Position numbers and translations under genes: made by a program | NCBI GenBank assembly: GCA_902511425.1 | Contig: CABXFE010000010.1 | Coordinates: forward strand, 1 to 35,546 | Origin: an uncultured SAR86 cluster bacterium | GTDB lineage: Bacteria > Pseudomonadota > Gammaproteobacteria > Magnimaribacterales > D2472 | Direction: 5' to 3' | DNA length: 35,546 nucleotides | In this document: piece after piece, positions 22,877 through 31,519 of the stretch | How positions within the stretch are numbered: the first letter of the stretch is position 1 | Layout: the number at the start of each line of letters is the position of its first letter | Notes under the pieces: model-generated | Databases searched by the model: none | Told to the model about the DNA's origin: nothing | Seen by the model: only the letters and a program-made list of their open reading frames with translations

Positions 22877-24045
22877 GTTGGCAGTCCTAATATATGTTTT
22901 GCAATGATGTTTAGTTGAACTTCAGAGCTTCCTCCAGCGATAGTATAAGCCTTAGAGTAGAAAAAGGATTTAGCAATTTCCTGTTTTTGCCCATGGCTTT
23001 TTTCAACGATCTCCAGTCCGCCAGCACCAAGACTTGCTACATTAAGTTCCCACCTTGCCTGAGTTTCCTCTGTGCTGATGTATTTCAATGTAAGTGCTGC
23101 TGGTGAAAAACCACTCTTTGATTCAATACCAGTTCTTGCCATTGTTAAATCAATAAGATGATTTCGCAGTTCATGCTTAATTATTTTCTTATGAAGTTTT
23201 TTTTGCCCAGGTGCATTTAAGGCATCTGTATTTTTAAACGTTTGAATCGGCTCAATATCAACCGCTCCCTCACTCCCAAGGTCTGCCATCATGTTTCTCT
23301 CAAATTCAAGGAGTCTTTTTGCAACCCTCCAGCCTTCATTTTCATAAGCAATTCTATGAGACTCCTTAGCAACAACGTCATCAAAAAAAACTTGGCAAAA
23401 GGGGGATTGGCCGCTCAACAGTTTAATTGGTTTAATTTCAATGTTAGGTTGCTTCAAGTTTAATAGAATAAAAGATATGCCGGCTTGCTTCTTTTCTGTT
23501 TTAGCAGTTCTAACCAAACAATACATCCAGTCGGCTTTGTTGGCTTCAGATGTCCAAATTTTTGATCCACTTATAATGTAGTCATCGCCTTTAAGTTTTG
23601 CTGAGGTGGAGACATTAGCTAAATCTGATCCAGCCCCTGGTTCAGAAAACCCCTGACACCACCAAATCTCTCCTCTTGAAATTTTTGGTAAAAATTCTTT
23701 TTTTTGATCATCAGTTCCGAATTCTAAAATTACAGGTCCTAGCATCGAAATGCCAAAATTAATTTGAGCTGGCCTACATCCAAAAAACTTTAAGCGACTT
23801 CGTAAAATTTTTGCTTCTTCAAAAGATAAACCTCCGCCTCCATATTCAACCGGCCATTCTGGTGTGCACCATCCTTTAGATACCATTGCATCAAACCAGC
23901 TCTTAGAATCGGCAGTAGGAAATTTAATCTCAGAGGAGGCCCAAACCTGCTCAGAAACAGGCATTGATGTTCTCATTGATTTAGGACAATTTTCTTCAAT
24001 CCAAGCATCAACTTCCGTTGCAAAACTATCTAATTGATTGCTCAT
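22873..24045 (-). CDS. Acyl-CoA dehydrogenase family flavoprotein
   Basis: A 390-aa FAD enzyme of the acyl-CoA dehydrogenase fold: N-terminal helical domain (1-120, GWCTPEWPVEYGGGGLSFEE), middle strand domain (GFSEPGAGSDLANV around 134-147, SGSKIWTS) and C-terminal helical domain ending AGGSSEVQLNIIAKHILGLP. The medium-chain enzyme's base in the YEGT motif is not present (AGGSSE instead), so the catalytic glutamate must lie elsewhere or the chemistry may differ, as in branched-chain and steroid side-chain relatives. Substrate is unknown. It follows dtd by four bases. It could supply enoyl-CoA to the bifunctional protein at 7089-9248, but the two are not linked. Confidence 0.88.
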   Translation of the reverse strand: MSNQLDSFATEVDAWIEENCPKSMRTSMPVSEQVWASSEIKFPTADSKSWFDAMVSKGWCTPEWPVEYGGGGLSFEEAKILRSRLKFFGCRPAQINFGISMLGPVILEFGTDDQKKEFLPKISRGEIWWCQGFSEPGAGSDLANVSTSAKLKGDDYIISGSKIWTSEANKADWMYCLVRTAKTEKKQAGISFILLNLKQPNIEIKPIKLLSGQSPFCQVFFDDVVAKESHRIAYENEGWRVAKRLLEFERNMMADLGSEGAVDIEPIQTFKNTDALNAPGQKKLHKKIIKHELRNHLIDLTMARTGIESKSGFSPAALTLKYISTEETQARWELNVASLGAGGLEIVEKSHGQKQEIAKSFFYSKAYTIAGGSSEVQLNIIAKHILGLPT

Positions 24046-24049
24046 AAAT

Positions 24050-24487
24050 TTATATCTTAAACGAAAAAGTTACAGGTCCAGCATTTACAGAATGAATATC
24101 CATATCAGAACCAAACACCCCTGATTGAAAATGTATTGGATATTCATTGAGCCTTTTGATCAATAAGTCATACAAATTTTCAGCTTTCTCAGCACCTGCT
24201 GACTTATGAAAACTCGGTTTGTTACCCTTATTCGTTACAGCAGACAAAGTAAATTGACTAACAATCATCAATTCTCCCTTTATCTCCTTTAAACTTGCTG
24301 ACATTACGCCTCTATCTCCTTTAAAAAAAGAAAAATTTATAATTTTATGTATAAATTTTTCTATGACCTCTTCGCTGTCATCTTTTTCAAAGCAGACATA
24401 GGCCAAGATTCCCCTATTGATTGAAGAATAAACCTTGGAGTCAATATGTATCTTTGCAGATGATACTCGCTGAGCTAAGGCTTGCAA
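24050..24487 (-). CDS. dtd: D-aminoacyl-tRNA deacylase
   Basis: Dtd hydrolyses D-amino acids (and mischarged glycine) from tRNA. With a TTG start at 24487 the product reads MQALAQRVSSAKIHID and is 145 aa, the exact family length and N-terminus (MxALIQRV). The two active-site signatures are SQFTLSA (77-83) and NAGPVT (135-140). The open frame runs further up to an ATG at 24523, but that would overlap the aldolase gene by 25 bases and add a foreign N-terminus, so I reject it. The gene starts 11 bases after the aldolase stop. No strong Shine-Dalgarno is visible. Confidence 0.92.
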   Translation of the reverse strand: MQALAQRVSSAKIHIDSKVYSSINRGILAYVCFEKDDSEEVIEKFIHKIINFSFFKGDRGVMSASLKEIKGELMIVSQFTLSAVTNKGNKPSFHKSAGAEKAENLYDLLIKRLNEYPIHFQSGVFGSDMDIHSVNAGPVTFSFKI

Positions 24488-24498
24488 AAGAATGAAGT

Positions 24499-25512
24499 TT
24501 AATTTTCTAAACTGGCATTCCAAACGCCATTTGCGGCAAGCTTGTTCATTAAAGCTCTATGCGAAAGAGCATCTTGAGCCAAAGGAATATTTTCTTCCTT
24601 ACCAAGCCAAGCCTTTAGTGACGGTTGCTGTAAAGCTCTTCCATAAGAGAAACTTAACTTCCATGGAAAACCACCAATCTTATTCATTGCATCCAAGTGA
24701 GCAGTTGCATCAATATCAGATTGACCACCTGAAAGAAAAGTTATGCCTGGAAGATCTGATGGGACATTCTTGTTAAGACATTTAACAGTCATCTCGGCCA
24801 CCTCTTGCACTGATGCTTGGCTCTCTGCAGTTGATCCAGAGGTCACCATATTTGGTTTTAGGATAGTACCAGCAATATTCACCCCTTCTTGATTTAAACA
24901 TTGAAAAAGTGATCTTAAAGATTTACCAGTTGCCTCGTAACACTGCTCAATTGTATGACTTCCATCCATTAAAACTTCTGGCTCTACCATAGGAACCATA
25001 TTATTACTTTGAACAATCTTCGCGTATTTTGCTAATGCTTGCATATTTGATTCAATGCACTCATCTGTAGGCAAACTCTCAGATATTTTAATGACTGCTC
25101 GCCACTTGGTAAATTTTGCTCCTAGTGAAACATACTCTTGACATCTCTCATCAAGCCCATCCAGTCCTTGGGTAACGGTTTCCTCAGGAGAAGACTCTAA
25201 TGGTGCTAGACCCTTATCAACCTTAATGCCTGGCAAGGCTCCGTGATTTTTAATTAATTCAACTAATGGCGTTCCATCTTCGGCGCTCTGTCTAATTGTT
25301 TCATCAAATAAGATTACGCCGCCAATATTATCTTGCATCCCGCTGGCTCTAAAAAGCATTTCTCTATAATCACGTCTGTTAATCTCTGTAGATTCAACGC
25401 CTATAGAATCAAAACGCTTACCGCAAGTTGGGTTGCTTTCATCAGCCGCAAGAATTCCTTTCCCATCTGAGACAATATAGTTTGCTATTTCTTCCAGTGT
25501 ATTTAATGACAT
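24499..25512 (-). CDS. fba: Fructose-bisphosphate aldolase, class I
   Basis: A metal-independent Schiff-base aldolase that cleaves or forms fructose 1,6-bisphosphate. The 337-aa protein has the animal/plant-type signatures: GILAADESNPTCGKRF (19-34), FKWR-like FTKWRA (134-139), VPMVEPEVL (173-181) and the Schiff-base lysine K219 in GTILKPNMV. This is not the zinc-dependent class II enzyme (FbaA) that usually follows pgk in enterics. A good AGGAG site precedes the ATG. It lies 13 bases after pgk and is in line with tkt, so glycolysis/gluconeogenesis and pentose phosphate steps are co-expressed. Confidence 0.95.
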   Translation of the reverse strand: MSLNTLEEIANYIVSDGKGILAADESNPTCGKRFDSIGVESTEINRRDYREMLFRASGMQDNIGGVILFDETIRQSAEDGTPLVELIKNHGALPGIKVDKGLAPLESSPEETVTQGLDGLDERCQEYVSLGAKFTKWRAVIKISESLPTDECIESNMQALAKYAKIVQSNNMVPMVEPEVLMDGSHTIEQCYEATGKSLRSLFQCLNQEGVNIAGTILKPNMVTSGSTAESQASVQEVAEMTVKCLNKNVPSDLPGITFLSGGQSDIDATAHLDAMNKIGGFPWKLSFSYGRALQQPSLKAWLGKEENIPLAQDALSHRALMNKLAANGVWNASLEN

Positions 25513-25525
25513 GATTCTCTCCTAT

Positions 25526-26662
25526 TCAAAATTTAAAACCTAAAGCAGACAATGATGGTAGCGCTTTTCCCTCCATGAATTCAAGAAAAGCGCCGCCGCC
25601 AGTTGAACAATATGAAATATTACTCTTGTCTATAAACATTTTAATGGCTAGAAGAGTTTCTCCCCCTCCTGCCAAACTATAAGCATTTGAAGATGCAATT
25701 GCTTCAGCAAGTTGTTGAGTGCCTTGCGAGAAAAGTTCTTTCTCAAATACACCAACAGGTCCATTCCAAATAATTTTTTTTGCCATTGCAATTTTATCGG
25801 AGGTTTTTGGACTTAGAATTTGATCAAGTATCATCTCATCATCTTGAACCGCATCAACACTACAGACTCTTGATTCGCTTGATTCAATACTTTTACTTAC
25901 CACCACTTCTTCTGGCAATAATATTTTTTTAGTTGCAAGCAAATCCTTGGCATGTTCCATCATAGAGTCCTCATAAAGCGAGGTTCCAACATTCTTTCCA
26001 CTCGCTTTTAAAAAAGTATTTGTAATGCCACCTCCAGTCAACACTTCATTGGAGATATATAAAAGACTTTTAATGACCTCTAATTTTGAAGATACTTTTG
26101 AGCCTCCAACTATAGCTAAGGTTGGTGTTTCTTTGGAGTCCATTGCTTTTGTTAATGCATTTGTCTCCTCTTGTAATAGAAGTCCAGCACAAGAAGTATC
26201 AGATGAGTTTATTGCACCAAAAGTTGAAGCATGAGAACGATGAGATGCTCCAAAAGCATCAAAAATATAAACATCAGCAAGATCAGAAAGTTGGCTAGAA
26301 AGATCAGGATCATTGTCTACCTCACCTGACAAAAATCGAATATTTTCAATCAAAGAAATATCATTATCAAAATTAACATCATTCAAGGTTTGAAATAATG
26401 GGACCCGTGTATTAAAAATTTCTTCAAGTCTTTTAGCCACAGGAAACAATGAAAATTTTTTATCATGGATTCCTGGTTCGGGCCTGCCAAAATGTGAAAT
26501 TAAAACTGTTTTTGATTTTTGTTTTTTAAGGTAGTGAAGGGTTTGAGTGATTGCAAGTATTCTAGTATCGTCCAAGACCTTGCCATCTTTCACAGGAACA
26601 TTTAGATCTACTCTTAGAGCAACTGTCTTATTAAAGACGTCTATATCGCCCAATTTCCTCAT
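25526..26662 (-). CDS. pgk: Phosphoglycerate kinase
   Basis: Pgk transfers phosphate between 1,3-bisphosphoglycerate and ADP. The protein (378 aa, family about 390) has the N-terminal signature KTVALRVDLNVPV (12-24), SHFGRP, DAFGASHRSHAS, the lysine-bearing GGSKVSSKLEV, NGPVGVFE and the C-terminal glycine loop CSTGGGAFLEFMEG. In GGGETLLAI the usual aspartate after the glycines is glutamate, a mild change. Its start overlaps the tkt stop by four bases. In E. coli epd lies between tktA and pgk; no epd or gap gene is here. Confidence 0.96.
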   Translation of the reverse strand: MRKLGDIDVFNKTVALRVDLNVPVKDGKVLDDTRILAITQTLHYLKKQKSKTVLISHFGRPEPGIHDKKFSLFPVAKRLEEIFNTRVPLFQTLNDVNFDNDISLIENIRFLSGEVDNDPDLSSQLSDLADVYIFDAFGASHRSHASTFGAINSSDTSCAGLLLQEETNALTKAMDSKETPTLAIVGGSKVSSKLEVIKSLLYISNEVLTGGGITNTFLKASGKNVGTSLYEDSMMEHAKDLLATKKILLPEEVVVSKSIESSESRVCSVDAVQDDEMILDQILSPKTSDKIAMAKKIIWNGPVGVFEKELFSQGTQQLAEAIASSNAYSLAGGGETLLAIKMFIDKSNISYCSTGGGAFLEFMEGKALPSLSALGFKF

Positions 26663-28650
26663 TTAGAAAGTAATTTTTTTGCTTGGTTGATTATGTTGTT
26701 TTCTGTAAAGCCAAACTTTTCCATCAACTCACTTGCTGGAGCGCTTTCACCGAAAGTATTCATACCAATAACAGTATCTGCAAGATTGACCAAACCATTC
26801 CAGGAATCAGGATGCAGGGCTTCTACGATAAGCTTCGGTATCATAGGATCAACAACACTATCTCTATATACCTTATCCTGTTGATAAAACTTATCAAGGC
26901 AAGGCATGGACACTAAATTTACCTTGAACCCTTCTTCTCTAATTGATTGGGCAGCACCAACAATTAATTTAACCTCACTGCCGGATGCTATTAAAGTAAT
27001 GTCAGCATTATCCTCATGAGAAAGAAGATAGCCACCATTTTCTATCTGATCAACCTGCTCTTTTGTTCTTTGAATATGGGGTAAATTTTGTCTTGATAAA
27101 ATAAGGCTATGAGGAGTTTTTGTCGAAGTTATTGCCTCTTTCCATCCCACAGCAGTCTCAATAAGATCAGCTGGCCTCCAATTGTTTAAATTTGGGGTTG
27201 CCCTGAGAGTAACAAGATGCTCAATTGGTTGGTGAGTTGGGCCATCTTCTCCCAGCCCAATAGAATCATGGGTATAGACAAAAATATTTGATATCTCCAT
27301 GAGCGCAGCTAACCTAACAGCATTTCGAGCGTAATCCATGAAAACTAAAAATGTTCCGCCATAGGGTTTTATTCCACCATGTAAAAGCATCCCATTCATC
27401 ATGGTTGTCATTCCAAACTCTCTCACTCCATAAAAAATGTGATTTCCTTGTGGATTATCAGGAAGCAGTTCAGAGCTAGCTGAAGAAAAAGTGTTATTTG
27501 ATCCGGTCAGATCGGCTGATCCGCCAATAAGCTCAGGCAGTTGATTGCAAAAGAAGTCCAGGCAAGCCTCTGAAGCTTTACGAGTTGCCATCTCTTTTTG
27601 ATCAGCCGCGACTAGTCCTCCAAGAAAATCTTCATAATTTTCTTCAAAGTCTCTGGGCAAATCATTATTAATTATTCGTTCTAGTTCACCAAAAAGCACT
27701 GGGTGCTTTTTAGAGTACTCATCCATAAGCCTATCCCAATCTGCATTAACATTAGAACCAGCTTCTTTAGCATCCCATTCAGATTTAATGTTCTCAGGAA
27801 TATCAAAAGGGTCATGTTCCCACTCCAGCTGATTTCTTGTTTTTGCTATCTCCTCATCGCCCAAAGGAGAACCATGCACCCCAGATGTACCTGCCTTATT
27901 TGGTGACCCAAATCCAATTTCAGTCTTACAACAAATTAACGTTGGTCGGCTTGATTCCTCTTGAGCGCTTTTTATAGCGTCTAAGATTTGATCTACATGG
28001 TGACCATCTACTTCCAGTACCTGCCAGTTATAGCTTTTAAATCTTTGAACAGTATTATCTGTGAACCAATTAGTTATCTCTCCATCAATTGAGATCCCAT
28101 TTTGATCATAAAAACAAATTAATTTACCTAATCCATGGGTGCCTGCAAAAGAACAAACCTCATGAGAGACTCCCTCCATTAAACAGCCGTCACCAAGAAA
28201 TGAATAGGTATAGTGATTAATTGGATGCAATCCATCGGCTTGATTAAATTTGCTTGCAAGCATCTTTTCGGCCAATGCCATGCCGACCGCATTACCAATG
28301 CCTTGACCCAAAGGGCCGGTAGTTGTTTCGACGCCTATATCAAGATCTAATTCCGGGTGACCGGGAGTTTTTGAGCCTGTTTGTCTAAAGTTTTTTAAGT
28401 CTTCAATACTTAAATTGTATCCAGTTAAATGAAGCAAGCTATAGAGCAACATTGAGCCATGGCCATTAGATAAAACAAATCTATCTCGATTAAACCAATG
28501 AGGGTTTTGTGGATTATGTTTTAAGTTGTATTTCCATAGAGCAACAGCAATATCTGCCATGCCCATGGGCATGCCAGGATGACCAGATTTAGCTGCTTGA
28601 ACAGCATCTATGGATAAAAACCTAATGGCGTTGGCAAGTTCTTTGTGCAT
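26659..28650 (-). CDS. tkt: Transketolase
   Basis: A thiamine-diphosphate enzyme that moves two-carbon units in the pentose phosphate pathway. Length is 663 aa, as in E. coli TktA. Signatures: KSGHPGMPMG (21-30), SNGHGSMLLYS (61-71), the ThDP/Mg motif GDGCLMEG (153-160) and its completing segment near 186 (DQNGI). The pyrimidine domain has GVREFGMTTMMNG with the catalytic glutamate, and GEDGPTHQPIEHL. It is the first gene of the minus-strand string tkt-pgk-fba-dtd-ACAD-LOG. It diverges from metK across a 199-base gap. Its promoter is not clear; TAAATT at 28668-28663 is a weak -10 candidate. Confidence 0.96.
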   Translation of the reverse strand: MHKELANAIRFLSIDAVQAAKSGHPGMPMGMADIAVALWKYNLKHNPQNPHWFNRDRFVLSNGHGSMLLYSLLHLTGYNLSIEDLKNFRQTGSKTPGHPELDLDIGVETTTGPLGQGIGNAVGMALAEKMLASKFNQADGLHPINHYTYSFLGDGCLMEGVSHEVCSFAGTHGLGKLICFYDQNGISIDGEITNWFTDNTVQRFKSYNWQVLEVDGHHVDQILDAIKSAQEESSRPTLICCKTEIGFGSPNKAGTSGVHGSPLGDEEIAKTRNQLEWEHDPFDIPENIKSEWDAKEAGSNVNADWDRLMDEYSKKHPVLFGELERIINNDLPRDFEENYEDFLGGLVAADQKEMATRKASEACLDFFCNQLPELIGGSADLTGSNNTFSSASSELLPDNPQGNHIFYGVREFGMTTMMNGMLLHGGIKPYGGTFLVFMDYARNAVRLAALMEISNIFVYTHDSIGLGEDGPTHQPIEHLVTLRATPNLNNWRPADLIETAVGWKEAITSTKTPHSLILSRQNLPHIQRTKEQVDQIENGGYLLSHEDNADITLIASGSEVKLIVGAAQSIREEGFKVNLVSMPCLDKFYQQDKVYRDSVVDPMIPKLIVEALHPDSWNGLVNLADTVIGMNTFGESAPASELMEKFGFTENNIINQAKKLLSK

Positions 28651-28714
28651 GTTTGTGCAAATAATTTAGGACATGATAATCATAATATGAGGTAAGAATT
28701 ATTTATAGATATAT

Positions 28715-28743
28715 TTGAGTTTATTTTCTAAAACAACTAAGAT
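28715..28743 (+). promoter_or_regulatory. metK promoter
   Basis: TTGAGT (28715-28720), exactly 17 bases, then TAAGAT (28738-28743). The predicted +1 is 28750, three bases before the first helix of the SAM-II-type aptamer, so the riboswitch would be at the very 5' end of the transcript. The rest of the tkt-metK gap upstream (28651-28714) is AT-rich with nothing else I can name. Confidence 0.65.
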
Positions 28744-28752
28744 TCTTTTTAA

Positions 28753-28797
28753 TTGAGTGATTTGCTCCTGCTTGCATACTTAAACTGCTAAAAAGGA
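28753..28797 (+). promoter_or_regulatory. SAM-II-type S-adenosylmethionine riboswitch aptamer upstream of metK
   Basis: The segment has the SAM-II H-type pseudoknot layout. P1 is TTGAGT (28753-28758) with ACTTAA (28778-28783), six pairs with one G-U. The 19-base loop begins with the conserved GATTT (28759-28763) and ends with TTGCAT. A linker with TAAA leads to GCTAAAAAGG (28787-28796), the most conserved SAM-II string, whose A-rich run forms the base triples around SAM. The loop TCCT (28766-28769) pairs with AGGA (28794-28797) to make the pseudoknot. Strings, order and spacing agree with the known metX-type aptamer from memory; I could not run a covariance search. The related SAM-V class shares this core and is the main alternative. 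Confidence 0.85.
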
Positions 28798-28812
28798 CAC
28801 CAACTATTGGTG
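28798..28812 (+). repeat. Perfect hairpin directly after the SAM-II aptamer
   Basis: CACCAA (28798-28803) and TTGGTG (28807-28812) form six pairs around a three-base loop, starting one base after the pseudoknot helix ends, so the two could stack. No U run follows, so it is not an intrinsic terminator. It may be part of the expression platform, possibly affecting the TTG/GTG codons at 28807-28812. Confidence 0.5.
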
Positions 28813-28849
28813 AAAATTCTAATTATTATTACTAAATTATCGAAAAATT

Positions 28850-30004
28850 ATGAGCTATATATTTACATCTGAATCGGTTTCTGGGGGACACCCTGATAAA
28901 GTGTGCGATCAAATCTCTGATGCAATCTTAGATGCGTATTTGGATGAAGATCCAAATAGCAGAGTTGCATGTGAAACCATGATTAAAAATAACATGGTCT
29001 ACATTGCTGGTGAAATTACTTCTCTAGGAAGCCCTGACCTTGAGCCTATTGTTAGAAAAACAATTAATGATATTGGCTATAACACAGATGAATATGGATT
29101 TAATGGTGACACCTGTGAGTTTACGAATCTAGTTTTTGAGCAATCCCCTGATATATCCCAAGGAGTCACTGAAGGTGAGGGCGAAAACCTTGAGCAAGGA
29201 GCTGGAGACCAAGGGTTAATGTTTGGATATGCGTGCAGAGAAACAGAATCATTGATGCCGCTTCCAATTGATCTTTCGCACAGATTGGTTAAAAAGCAAG
29301 CGGATGTTATGAAAAGTGGTGAGATAAAATGGTTGAGGCCTGATGCAAAGAGTCAGGTAAGTGTAATTTACTCTGATGATGGAAAAACCATTGAAGGTCT
29401 TTCTGCTGTTGTACTTTCAACGCAGCATGATGAGGATGTGACCCAAGAAGAAATTAAAGCCGAAGTAATGGACAAAATTATTAAGCCTGTTGTCCCCGAG
29501 GAGTGGATCCTTGATTCAACAAATATTTATATTAATCCAACAGGTAAATTTGTTATTGGTGGTCCGGTTGGCGATTGTGGTCTTACAGGTAGAAAAATAA
29601 TTGTCGATACATATGGAGGTATGGCTCGTCATGGCGGAGGTGCATTTTCTGGAAAAGACCCATCAAAAGTTGATAGGTCTGCTGCATATGCGTCTAGATA
29701 TGTAGCTAAAAATATTGTTGCTGCCGGGCTTGCTGATTATTGCGAGATTCAAGTTTCATATGCTATTGGAGTTGCAAAGCCAACATCCATTCATGTGGAA
29801 ACTTTCAATAGTGAAAAAATATCAAAAGATGCCATTGTAAAAATAGTTGAAGAAGAATTTGACTTGCGACCCAAAAGCCTTATTAATATGCTTGATTTAA
29901 AGCGACCTATTTATCTTCAAACTGCTGCCTATGGGCACTTTGGAAGGTCTGATATTGACCTGACTTGGGAAAAAACAGATAAAGCAGATAAAATCTCACG
30001 ATAG
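28850..30004 (+). CDS. metK: S-adenosylmethionine synthetase
   Basis: MetK makes SAM from methionine and ATP. The 384-aa length equals that of E. coli. Signatures: [15 protein letters not shown] (11-25) with H14 and D16 at the ATP/Mg site, the hexapeptide-containing [12 protein letters not shown] (117-128), and the P-loop-like [19 protein letters not shown] in the second half. The ATG at 28850 has no Shine-Dalgarno nearby; the frame above it closes at a stop at 28820, so the start is well fixed. A SAM-II-type aptamer lies 52 bases upstream, so feedback by its own product is expected. ahcY follows 79 bases later on the same strand. Confidence 0.97.
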   Translation: MSYIFTSESVSGGHPDKVCDQISDAILDAYLDEDPNSRVACETMIKNNMVYIAGEITSLGSPDLEPIVRKTINDIGYNTDEYGFNGDTCEFTNLVFEQSPDISQGVTEGEGENLEQGAGDQGLMFGYACRETESLMPLPIDLSHRLVKKQADVMKSGEIKWLRPDAKSQVSVIYSDDGKTIEGLSAVVLSTQHDEDVTQEEIKAEVMDKIIKPVVPEEWILDSTNIYINPTGKFVIGGPVGDCGLTGRKIIVDTYGGMARHGGGAFSGKDPSKVDRSAAYASRYVAKNIVAAGLADYCEIQVSYAIGVAKPTSIHVETFNSEKISKDAIVKIVEEEFDLRPKSLINMLDLKRPIYLQTAAYGHFGRSDIDLTWEKTDKADKISR

Positions 30005-30083
30005 TGTCTGATTTAATCTAAACAAATGGATATCTGTGACTCTTTTTTAGGTAAAATGCACACATAAAATTACTGGAGCAATA

Positions 30084-31478
30084 ATGGAAAATGATTATAA
30101 AGTAGCTGATATGAGCCTTGCTGATTTTGGCAGAAGAGAGATCTCTTTAGCAGAAAATGAAATGCCAGCTTTAATGGCTTTGAGGACCAAATACAAAGAT
30201 GCCCAACCTCTCAAAGGCGCAAAAGTAATGGGCTGTATTCACATGACTATCCAAACTGCTGTTTTAATTGAAACTTTGGTAGATCTAGGCGCAGAAGTTC
30301 GCTGGTCTGGGTGCAATATTTTCTCAACACAAGATCATGCAGCCGCAGCGATAGCTGCAGCTGGAATACCTGTTTTTGCATGGAAAGGACAAACAGATGA
30401 AGAGTTTGATTGGTGCATAGAACAAACGATCCTTAAAGATGAGCTGCCATGGGATGCAAATATGATATTGGATGATGGTGGCGATCTTACCCATATGGTT
30501 CATACTAAATTTCCAGATATGCTAGATACTATTCATGGGGTATCAGAGGAGACGACTACTGGAGTTCATAGGCTGAAAGCAATGCTTGAAAGTAACAGCC
30601 TTAAAGTGCCAGCAATTAATGTAAATGATTCAGTAACTAAATCAAAAAATGATAATAAATATGGATGCAGGCACAGCCTCAATGATGGAATAAAAAGAGC
30701 AACGGATATGTTCCTTTCTTCAAAAAAAGCCTTAGTTATTGGATATGGTGATGTTGGAAAAGGCTCAGCTTTGAGTTTGGCTCAAGAAGGAATGATTGTA
30801 AGAGTTGTTGAGTCTGATCCTATATGTGCAATGCAAGCCTGCATGGACGGATTTGAGGTTGTTTCAACTTATAATGATGGCGTTGTAACGCGAGATACTA
30901 AAGATATAAATCTAAGAGTTCTAGAAGATACTGATCTAATAGTAACGACTACTGGAAATGTAAATGTTTGTGATGAGGCAATGCTACGATCGGTAAAAAA
31001 TACTGCGGTAATTTGTAACATTGGTCACTTTGATAATGAAATTGATACTCAATTTATGCGAGATGAGTGGTACTGGGAAGAGATTAAACCTCAAGTGCAT
31101 AGAATATTTAGAGATATTGGTCCATCAGACAGTCCTGACCTGCAAAGCAAAAACTACATAATTCTTTTGGCTGAGGGCAGGCTGGTCAATCTTGGTAATG
31201 CTACAGGACATCCTAGCAGAATTATGGATGGGTCATTTGCTAACCAGGTTTTGGCTCAGATGTATTTGTATGAGCAGGGCTTTGCAAATATAAATGATGA
31301 AGACAAAAAGAAAGAAATGTTAACTGTTAAAGTTCTCCCTAAAAAATTAGACGAAGAGGTGGCTGAGCTAATGGTTCAAGGTTTTGGAGGCACAATAACA
31401 AAATTAACAGGCGAGCAGGCTAAATATATCAATGTGCCTGTTGATGGGCCCTTTAAAGAAGAAGAATACAAATACTAA
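30084..31478 (+). CDS. ahcY: S-adenosylhomocysteine hydrolase (adenosylhomocysteinase)
   Basis: AhcY splits S-adenosylhomocysteine, the by-product of SAM-dependent methylation, to homocysteine and adenosine. The 464-aa protein has substrate residues in HMTIQTA (53-59), D131, [11 protein letters not shown] (154-164, E156), K186 and D190, and the NAD-binding GYGDVGKG (220-227). The C-terminus PFKEEEYKY carries the K-x-x-x-Y cap reaching the partner's NAD site. It starts with GGAG six bases before the ATG. With metK upstream it makes a SAM production-and-recycling pair. I looked for a SAH riboswitch in the 79-base gap and found none. A terminator overlaps its stop codon. Confidence 0.97.
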   Translation: MENDYKVADMSLADFGRREISLAENEMPALMALRTKYKDAQPLKGAKVMGCIHMTIQTAVLIETLVDLGAEVRWSGCNIFSTQDHAAAAIAAAGIPVFAWKGQTDEEFDWCIEQTILKDELPWDANMILDDGGDLTHMVHTKFPDMLDTIHGVSEETTTGVHRLKAMLESNSLKVPAINVNDSVTKSKNDNKYGCRHSLNDGIKRATDMFLSSKKALVIGYGDVGKGSALSLAQEGMIVRVVESDPICAMQACMDGFEVVSTYNDGVVTRDTKDINLRVLEDTDLIVTTTGNVNVCDEAMLRSVKNTAVICNIGHFDNEIDTQFMRDEWYWEEIKPQVHRIFRDIGPSDSPDLQSKNYIILLAEGRLVNLGNATGHPSRIMDGSFANQVLAQMYLYEQGFANINDEDKKKEMLTVKVLPKKLDEEVAELMVQGFGGTITKLTGEQAKYINVPVDGPFKEEEYKY

Positions 31479-31496
31479 TCTTATTAGTTTTTTTTT
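31474..31496 (+). terminator. Intrinsic terminator after ahcY
   Basis: ACTAAT (31474-31479), three-base loop, ATTAGT (31483-31488), then a run of nine T (31488-31496). The stem has only two G-C pairs, so strength depends on the U run. The stem includes the ahcY stop codon. Confidence 0.7.
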
Positions 31497-31519
31497 AATA
31501 AATTACTCATAATAGGTGA

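Noticed and set aside
24488-24523. ATG start at 24523 for dtd
   Set aside because: It would overlap the aldolase gene by 25 bases and add 12 residues not seen in the family; the TTG at 24487 gives the exact 145-aa family length.
24492-24776. 94-codon plus-strand ORF over the aldolase and dtd
   Set aside because: Antisense shadow of two recognised genes.
30005-30083. SAH riboswitch between metK and ahcY
   Set aside because: The 79-base gap shows no GC-rich pseudoknot or known SAH-aptamer strings, only an ordinary GGAG ribosome site.
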